Positions 42,757-47,584 of a DNA stretch of 47,584 bases are shown piece by piece. How positions within the stretch are numbered: the first letter of the stretch is position 1; every line of letters begins with the position of its first letter. Source of the DNA: an uncultured Clostridia bacterium (GTDB lineage: Bacteria; Bacillota; Clostridia; Christensenellales; Borkfalkiaceae); contig CANPZW010000013.1 in the NCBI GenBank assembly GCA_947589385.1, forward strand, positions 1 through 47,584. Direction: 5' to 3'. Below the pieces are notes generated by a model, which saw only the letters and a list, made by a program, of their open reading frames with translations, had not been told where the DNA came from and did not search any database. The position numbers and the translations under genes were made by a program.

Positions 42757-42943
42757 AAATCAAAATAGGCGTTCTCTGTTTTGACACTGCCTAGTTTGGT
42801 GTCAGCCGCCGAATATGCAGGGGGAAAGAACTTTTGTATATGTCAGTAACATAATAAATCTGCAAAATAATTAAAAAGAGGCGACCAACCGAAATTGAGA
42901 ATTAAAGATTTGAAGACCCCCCCTATTGAGCTATCAGTCAAAA

Positions 42944-43438
42944 TTACAGCGTAAGCAAATAAATATCTCTTAAATATCCGTTGCTTTTAATGTAGGTACA
43001 TTGTTTTTTCATCCCCAACTTCAAAAATGATTTTTTGCTTGGGATATTTTTTGGATGAATTGTGGCAATTAAATTTTTTATATGCTTTGCTTTTGCCACT
43101 TCTAGTAATGTTTTGTTTAGATGAAATAAAATATTGTTCCCTCTGTATTTTGGGTGAACCATAGCCCTTCCTATTTCCGCGACATTAGTGAAACCGCTAT
43201 TTAAATATTGTAAACTTTCGCCGTATTCATATTCATTATAAAACAAAGCAACAGCACCGATTAAATCGGTCCCATCAAACATTCCATAAAATTCGGTCCA
43301 TTTGTCATCAAAGAAATGTTCTTTTGCCGTTGGTTTTAATGGCAACCAAAAATCCTTGTTTTGTAGATTTTCTTCTATGACCGATATCAAGTTGTTTAAC
43401 TCATTTTCATCGGAGCGAAGCAGTTTTCTAATTTCCAT
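42944..43438 (-). CDS. GNAT-family N-acetyltransferase-like protein
   Basis: 164 aa. GNAT pattern: an N-terminal strand EIRKLLRSDENELNNL, the IGAVALFYNEYEY beta strands, the acetyl-CoA binding stretch IGRAMVHPKYRGNNILFHLNKTL (about 88-110; the usual Q/R-x-x-G-x-A is present as KYRGNNI), and the terminal NIPSKKSFLKLGMKK. Substrate unknown. Its start overlaps the end of the TIR-DUF6273 gene by 11 nt, so it is made from the same mRNA and probably works with that protein, for example by modifying a protein or small molecule in the same response. AT-rich, part of the 3-kb island. Confidence 0.8.
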   Translation of the reverse strand: MEIRKLLRSDENELNNLISVIEENLQNKDFWLPLKPTAKEHFFDDKWTEFYGMFDGTDLIGAVALFYNEYEYGESLQYLNSGFTNVAEIGRAMVHPKYRGNNILFHLNKTLLEVAKAKHIKNLIATIHPKNIPSKKSFLKLGMKKQCTYIKSNGYLRDIYLLTL

Positions 43439-44783
43439 TATTCAGCGCATCCTTTTTAATTAAAATACACGGTCGAACTCCTGCGGAAGTATCATTTACA
43501 TAATTGCAAAACGGGGGAGCATCTAAGCAACCTCTGCGATCCACGTTTTCCACGGACGATGGTATATTACCTGGTGAACGAGTCCACCAATCGCCATATT
43601 TGTCGCATGTCGCGCTTGTGCTTGCATAAGCGCCTCGTGCTCTTGCATAATCACTTACTTTTGCACAGCCGTTACCCACGATGTAAATTTCTTTGTGGCT
43701 AATCAAAAACACCCTGTCCTTAGTGTCGGGCTTGTTTGCAGTTTCGTAATAACTGCTTTGGGATGAATTTTCGATTAACGAATTCTGAATAAACGAACGT
43801 TCTTTTTCTGAAAAAGCATCATAATAAAATTCACTGTTTAACCAACGCCTGATGTATGAAACTTCCCAATCGTTTGGTAGTCTGTATTGGTTGCTTTCAA
43901 TATTACGGTGAGGATTGCGGTCCAAATTAAACATCGTCGCATCAATTATGTCTTTTGTGATCAGAACAGAATATTGCTCGTTAGTATAAATTTCCAGCCA
44001 AATAATAGGCTCGACCACATAAAAGCTATAAGATCCGTCTGCTCTTTCGTTTTCAAAAGTCCTTTTATTGAATTTATTTTCGCAGATATTGTAATAAGTT
44101 TTGCCTGAAAATTCATATTGAGATTCTTTCTTTTTTGTGACGCCAGTTGCCAATCCTTCATAGATTTTATGAACCATGTCTTCATCTTTCAGAATGGTTT
44201 GGGGGTATCTGCCAAAATTTACTGATCTTGGATTTGAAATTTCAGAAAATTTATTTAAATCGAATTTAACCACTTCGGCCGCATTTTCGATATAACTCTT
44301 TTTTTCAAGTGCTTTTTTTATGGCGGGAAGTACATCGACTTCGGTATTGAAGTCATAAATCCCATGATGATTTATTGCGTTTATATGTTTAAATCTTGTT
44401 ATTTCGTCTTCTGTGAATAGGTATTCTACCGACTTTAATTCGGTATCGAATGTGAAACCTTCCATTACGATCGGAATAAAAGAAATGTTCGGATTTTTTA
44501 AGGATTCTTTTAATTCATAAAAGACCATATCATCCGGCTCTTTGCAACTTTCAAAAAAACGGGGGCTCAAAATCAAAATTACACAAGAAACATTTTTTAA
44601 GACCTCTGTAATAACCTGTTTAAAATTTTCCCCCCTTTCTATGCATGCGGGTGCAAAAAAAGGAGTTATAAATTCGCCGTTGTCTTCGTTTTTGCAATGG
44701 CGCAAATCTGTATAAATTTCTTTTCCTAATAATCCGCCGCTGCTTGAACCTCTATATGAAATAAATACATTATATTTTTGCAT
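43428..44783 (-). CDS. TIR-like/DUF6273 fusion protein
   Basis: 451 aa. Residues 1-150 form a TIR-like domain: YNVFISYRGSSSGGLLGKEI at the start, a VSCVILILSPRFFESC strand-helix and FYELKES in which Glu90 matches the position of the NADase Glu in bacterial TIR proteins. Residues about 184-445 are a DUF6273 domain: VNFGRYPQ (188-195), EPIIWLEIY, SYIRRWLNSEFYYDAF (309-324), DRVFLISHKE, DWWTRSPG (398-405) and AGVRPCILIKK. No membrane segment. A TIR effector joined to a probable ligand-binding domain, with a GNAT partner in the same operon, suggests a cytosolic sensor-effector. A new defence type is inference. Confidence 0.8.
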   Translation of the reverse strand: MQKYNVFISYRGSSSGGLLGKEIYTDLRHCKNEDNGEFITPFFAPACIERGENFKQVITEVLKNVSCVILILSPRFFESCKEPDDMVFYELKESLKNPNISFIPIVMEGFTFDTELKSVEYLFTEDEITRFKHINAINHHGIYDFNTEVDVLPAIKKALEKKSYIENAAEVVKFDLNKFSEISNPRSVNFGRYPQTILKDEDMVHKIYEGLATGVTKKKESQYEFSGKTYYNICENKFNKRTFENERADGSYSFYVVEPIIWLEIYTNEQYSVLITKDIIDATMFNLDRNPHRNIESNQYRLPNDWEVSYIRRWLNSEFYYDAFSEKERSFIQNSLIENSSQSSYYETANKPDTKDRVFLISHKEIYIVGNGCAKVSDYARARGAYASTSATCDKYGDWWTRSPGNIPSSVENVDRRGCLDAPPFCNYVNDTSAGVRPCILIKKDALNNGN

Positions 44784-44828
44784 TTGTTCTTCCCATTAAT
44801 AATTAGTTTATATCATTTTATTAATTGT

Positions 44829-44856
44829 ATTATAGCAAAATATTAAAAAAATGCAA
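44829..44856 (-). promoter_or_regulatory. Promoter of the TIR-DUF6273/GNAT operon
   Basis: Minus-strand TTGCAT, 16-nt spacer, TATAAT; a ~38-nt AT-rich leader with a weak GGGAAG ribosome site follows. Confidence 0.6.
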
Positions 44857-44899
44857 CTATTTATAAAGTTGGTTTGGAATTGCTTTAGAATTAAATTGC

Positions 44900-44928
44900 T
44901 TTACAAAGCCAAATAAATCCATTAAAAT
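44900..44928 (+). promoter_or_regulatory. Promoter of the PHP gene
   Basis: TTTACA, 17-nt spacer, TAAAAT, with AAGGAG before the GTG start. Confidence 0.65.
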
Positions 44929-44967
44929 ATCAGTATATAAAAATGATAAAAAAAGGAGCTTATTATA

Positions 44968-45759
44968 GTGCCGCTTATAAAAAGTAATATACATACCCAT
45001 ACTGAGTTTTGCGATGGCAGAAACAGTATGGAACAAATGGTACAAGTCGCTATCAAAAAAGGTTTTGAAACCATTGGGTTTTCGCCGCATTCGTTTACAA
45101 AGTTTGATTTAAGATATTGTTGCAAGGATTTCAATGCTTTTCGTCAAGAGTTTATGCGCATAAAAACTATATATGGGGATAAAATCAAACTTCTCATGGG
45201 AATAGAACTCGATGCTTACGGAGAATTACCGAAAAATCTCGATTACATAATTGCATCCGTACATTATGTGAAAAAAGGCGATAACTATTATTCAGTTGAT
45301 AGCAGTAAACTACATTTTGAAAACGCTTTGATAAATGGTTTCTGTGGCGACAAGTTGAAATTGGCAGAATGTTATTTTGATACTTTGGTGAAAGCTGTAA
45401 GAACGATTAAGCCTGATGTTATTGGTCATTTTGATTTGTTGGATTTATATGGCAAATACGAAGGTGAACAATATAAACAAATAGCGTTAACTGCAGTGGA
45501 GAGACTTAAAGAAACTAATAGTCTTGTTGAAATAAATCTTGGGCGGTGCTTTAAAAGGATGGGCGGTGCTTATCCTGCGGATTTTATTGTGCAATATATG
45601 GCGCGGCACGGATTTGATTTTATTTTATCTAATGATGCTCATTGTACAGATGCGCTCGGATATATGTTTGACGAAGAAGTGGAAAGGCTTAAAACCTTGG
45701 GCGTAAATCGACTGTTTTATTTCGACGGAACCGATAAAAAGCAAATTGAATTGATTTAA
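44968..45759 (+). CDS. PHP-domain phosphoesterase, histidinol-phosphatase (HisJ/HisK) type
   Basis: 263 aa, GTG start with AAGGAG about 9 nt upstream. PHP metal motifs: IHTHTEFCDG (His9, His11, Asp16), GFSPHSF (His in the second motif), GIELDAYG (Glu near 79), SVHYV, GHFDLLD and NDAHCTDALG near the end, matching the HisK family that removes phosphate from histidinol phosphate. No his genes are nearby, and it sits inside the AT-rich island, divergent from the TIR operon, so another phosphoester substrate is equally likely. Expressed from its own promoter. Confidence 0.8.
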   Translation: MPLIKSNIHTHTEFCDGRNSMEQMVQVAIKKGFETIGFSPHSFTKFDLRYCCKDFNAFRQEFMRIKTIYGDKIKLLMGIELDAYGELPKNLDYIIASVHYVKKGDNYYSVDSSKLHFENALINGFCGDKLKLAECYFDTLVKAVRTIKPDVIGHFDLLDLYGKYEGEQYKQIALTAVERLKETNSLVEINLGRCFKRMGGAYPADFIVQYMARHGFDFILSNDAHCTDALGYMFDEEVERLKTLGVNRLFYFDGTDKKQIELI

Positions 45760-45789
45760 GCCTGACAGTTTCGCATTTTGCAGTGACTT

Positions 45790-45840
45790 GCAGAATACAA
45801 TAAGCTTCTCGACGAAATCGATACGGAAGAAGAGGGTTGA
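45790..45840 (+). pseudogene. 3' fragment of a DUF1292 gene at the island's right edge
   Basis: Keeps the last 16 codons in frame (AEYNKLLDEIDTEEEG and stop) but has no start or upstream part. It differs from the intact gene at one base, changing the last Ser to Gly. It is the right copy of the direct repeat. Confidence 0.85.
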
Positions 45841-45871
45841 AATTTTTAAGGCGATAATTATAAACGCCGCC
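45790..45871 (+). repeat. Right copy of the 82-nt direct repeat
   Basis: 81 of 82 bases equal to 42,640-42,721. Confidence 0.9.
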
Positions 45872-45904
45872 AGCCGCGGAATCTCCGCGGCTGGCGGCGT
45901 TTTA
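45864..45904 (+). terminator. Terminator at the island's right edge
   Basis: 16-bp stem ending in four T; same design as the left copy, with a compensatory A-T/T-A exchange in the stem. Confidence 0.85.
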
Positions 45905-45920
45905 ATGTCGTTCTATGGCT

Positions 45921-46421
45921 TTATCGGGGATTTATTTGTCGCGTTTTTCGTGATGTAAAGGCGATTATAAGCGAGGCGGCGAAAAACGCGGCTTCGCACA
46001 GGGAAAGGATAATAAAAACAGCGCTTACCGCCGCAAAATAATTATAGCTTAAAAACGCGCAGAATGCGTACAGTAGGGCATTCGGAATACAGGGCACGGC
46101 GGAAGTGATTATAAATCCGTTTTTCTTTTCGGCGCGTTTTGCGGATTTTACGGTAAAGCCTACTGCCCCGATAATTCTCGGAATGAAAAACCCCGCAATA
46201 CCCGTGCCCGACAGAATAAGAAAAATCTGTATGAAAGCTATTCCCAGCCCTTCGCCCTCGGGTCCGTCGTCGGGAGAGAGTTCGATAAAAATTTCGGTGA
46301 GCTTTGAAAAACCGCCGAAGCAGTAAACCAAAGCGGCGCAGCCCGCCGCCGTAAGCGTCCACAGAGCCGCCGTATAGGCAATCTTTGCGGCGTTTCTTTT
46401 ATTTGAGGTTAAATCGGACAT
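45921..46421 (-). CDS. Four-helix membrane protein of unknown function
   Basis: 166 aa. Hydrophobic helices at about residues 15-35 (AYTAALWTLTAAGCAALVYCF), 60-85 (IAFIQIFLILSGTGIAGFFI), 103-122 and 128-152 (VSAVFIILSLCEAAFFAASLIIAF), with a basic C-terminal tail. No motif recognised. It is 12 nt downstream of the small two-helix gene on the same strand, so the two are an operon; the role is unknown. Only a weak ribosome site is visible. It converges with the terminator at 45,864. Confidence 0.65.
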   Translation of the reverse strand: MSDLTSNKRNAAKIAYTAALWTLTAAGCAALVYCFGGFSKLTEIFIELSPDDGPEGEGLGIAFIQIFLILSGTGIAGFFIPRIIGAVGFTVKSAKRAEKKNGFIITSAVPCIPNALLYAFCAFLSYNYFAAVSAVFIILSLCEAAFFAASLIIAFTSRKTRQINPR

Positions 46422-46433
46422 TTTATTCTCGCT

Positions 46434-46694
46434 TCAATGAGTTTCTTTTCCGCCGTCGGCGGGCGCGTTCTTTTCCACCCTGCCCGTAATAAAATCTCCC
46501 TCGGGCGCGGGCGGATTTTTTTTCAGTTCGGCTTTTTCCTGTTCATATTTGCATATGAACATAATTGCGGCGAACGCTATGCATAGCCCTACGGGGATAA
46601 GTCCCCACAGGTCGAAAAATATGAATATCGGCACTGCCACCGCCGCCGCTGTCGCCGCGAGTACGCAGGAAATTATCCTTAACGCTTTAAGCAT
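46434..46694 (-). CDS. Two-helix small membrane protein
   Basis: 86 aa. Helices at about residues 5-28 (LRIISCVLAATAAAVAVPIFIFF) and 31-49 (LIPVGLCIAFAAIMFICKY), then a polar Lys/Glu/Pro-rich cytosolic tail. Looks like a small accessory membrane protein; no family recognised. First gene of a two-gene minus-strand operon with the four-helix protein. The region upstream leads to the divergent rrn promoter zone. Confidence 0.6.
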   Translation of the reverse strand: MLKALRIISCVLAATAAAVAVPIFIFFDLWGLIPVGLCIAFAAIMFICKYEQEKAELKKNPPAPEGDFITGRVEKNAPADGGKETH

Positions 46695-46889
46695 AAATTC
46701 TCACCTTCTTTTGCGCGCGTACGTGGTCCGCCGCCCGCCTTATAAACATATTATAATAATATAATAAAGCGACCGCGCTGTCAAGTTTCTTTTGAAAAGC
46801 GCAAAAAAACGGAGGGGAGGGCGTATAAACGCCTTTAAAATTGTCAAAAACAAAAATGCAAAAAAATTTAAAAAAATTGCAAAATTCGC

Positions 46890-46918
46890 TTGACATTGCA
46901 TTTCCGTTGTGTTATTTT
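46890..46918 (+). promoter_or_regulatory. rrn promoter P1
   Basis: TTGACA, 17-nt spacer, TATTTT. Confidence 0.65.
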
Positions 46919-47005
46919 GGATAGGCTCTGTGCGAGAGAGCGCCTCAAACGGCAAAATCTGTCGGAAAGTTTTTAAAAATTTTCGAAAAATTTTTTAAAA
47001 AACAG

Positions 47006-47034
47006 TTGACAAGCCCTTTGAAGTGTGATAGTAT
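47006..47034 (+). promoter_or_regulatory. rrn promoter P2
   Basis: TTGACA, 17-nt spacer, TAGTAT, after an A/T-rich upstream element. Confidence 0.75.
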
Positions 47035-47231
47035 AGAAAAGCTCGCTGGTGAGCGCCGACTGTTTGGGTCGGATAACGAAGCTTAAAAATTGAATAGAAG
47101 GAAACGAATTTAAAAAAGTTTCTGTCAATAACTTTGAAGTACATTAGTACCACAAAGCAAAGTCAGCAAAGATAATTTGACTAAAATAGTCGAGATAGAG
47201 CCACAATCGAAAGATTGGTTTTATACAAATT

Positions 47232-47584
<353 letters not shown>

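Larger units (their letters stand above)
42640..45871. mobile_element. 3.15-kb AT-rich island bounded by an 82-nt direct repeat
   Basis: The 82 nt 42,640-42,721 and 45,790-45,871 are the same except for one base (A at 42,685, G at 45,835). The repeat is the last 17 codons of the DUF1292 gene plus the start of its terminator. Between them lie a GNAT gene, a TIR-DUF6273 gene and a PHP gene, all AT-richer than their surroundings. No integrase or transposase is inside, so movement would need an enzyme in trans, or the repeat arose by recombination between allelic copies. Confidence 0.6.
46695..47231 (+). promoter_or_regulatory. rRNA operon promoter and leader region
   Basis: 537 nt with no gene. 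It contains AT-rich upstream tracts, tandem promoters at 46,890 and 47,006, and a leader with two hairpins (GCTCGC...GAGC near 47,041 and CCGACTGTTTGGGTCGG near 47,058) before 16S rRNA. Confidence 0.8.

Noticed and set aside
39794-44783. Diversity-generating retroelement using DUF6273 as variable protein
   Set aside because: No reverse transcriptase and no template repeat is seen near either DUF6273 gene.

Overview
The window looks like a piece of chromosome from a gut-type Clostridia (Bacillota). It holds the first ~350 nt of a Clostridia-like 16S rRNA gene, AAGGAGG-type ribosome sites, TTGACA-17-TATAAT promoters, a parE-parC operon and Firmicutes families such as DUF1292, DUF1858 and DUF6809. 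Host genes are fairly GC-rich; several inserted stretches are clearly AT-rich. Species cannot be named from this.

Region 1 (1-13,480) is accessory DNA, read here as the right part of an integrative mobilizable element. On the minus strand are an XRE regulator, a YhcG/DUF1016 nuclease and a serine recombinase cut by the window edge. On the plus strand is a defence-like operon: an acidic 31-residue microprotein, a PLD-nuclease/SF2 helicase, a large adenine DNA methyltransferase, a DUF2971 protein and a membrane protein. Then come a structured non-coding stretch, a MobV relaxase that seems to start at ATT, and a two-gene operon of unknown function. It ends beside a six-tRNA operon (Gly-Arg-His-Gln-Lys-Lys, minus strand, 13,542-14,206).

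Region 2 (14.4-24.6 kb) holds two exported single-pass proteins, a small unknown gene, and a compact podovirus-like packaging and head cassette: large terminase, small protein, portal, scaffold, major capsid, connector, beta-propeller nozzle-like protein and a terminal unknown. All frames are open, but integration, replication, lysis, adhesion and regulatory genes are missing. It is either a capsid-only prophage remnant or a domesticated particle.

Region 3 (24.6-42.7 kb) is core-like: an RlmI-like methyltransferase and RluA-type pseudouridine synthase, a large exported protein, an XRE/DUF6809 divergent pair, parE-parC-mscS, an M3 peptidase, DUF1858, a sirtuin, two lipoproteins with a shared Cys module, an XRE regulator with a clear operator pair, an NlpC/P60 lipoprotein and DUF1292.

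Region 4 (42.64-45.87 kb) is a 3.15-kb AT-rich island bounded by an 82-nt direct repeat made of the 3' end of the DUF1292 gene. It carries a GNAT and TIR-DUF6273 operon and a PHP phosphoesterase, and is a candidate undescribed defence island. Two small membrane proteins and tandem rrn promoters with the start of 16S rRNA close the window.

Two themes run across the window. At least five genes have a -10 box 4-8 nt from the start codon, which predicts leaderless mRNAs. Non-AUG starts (TTG, and twice apparently ATT behind perfect Shine-Dalgarno sites) cluster in the mobile and phage-derived genes.
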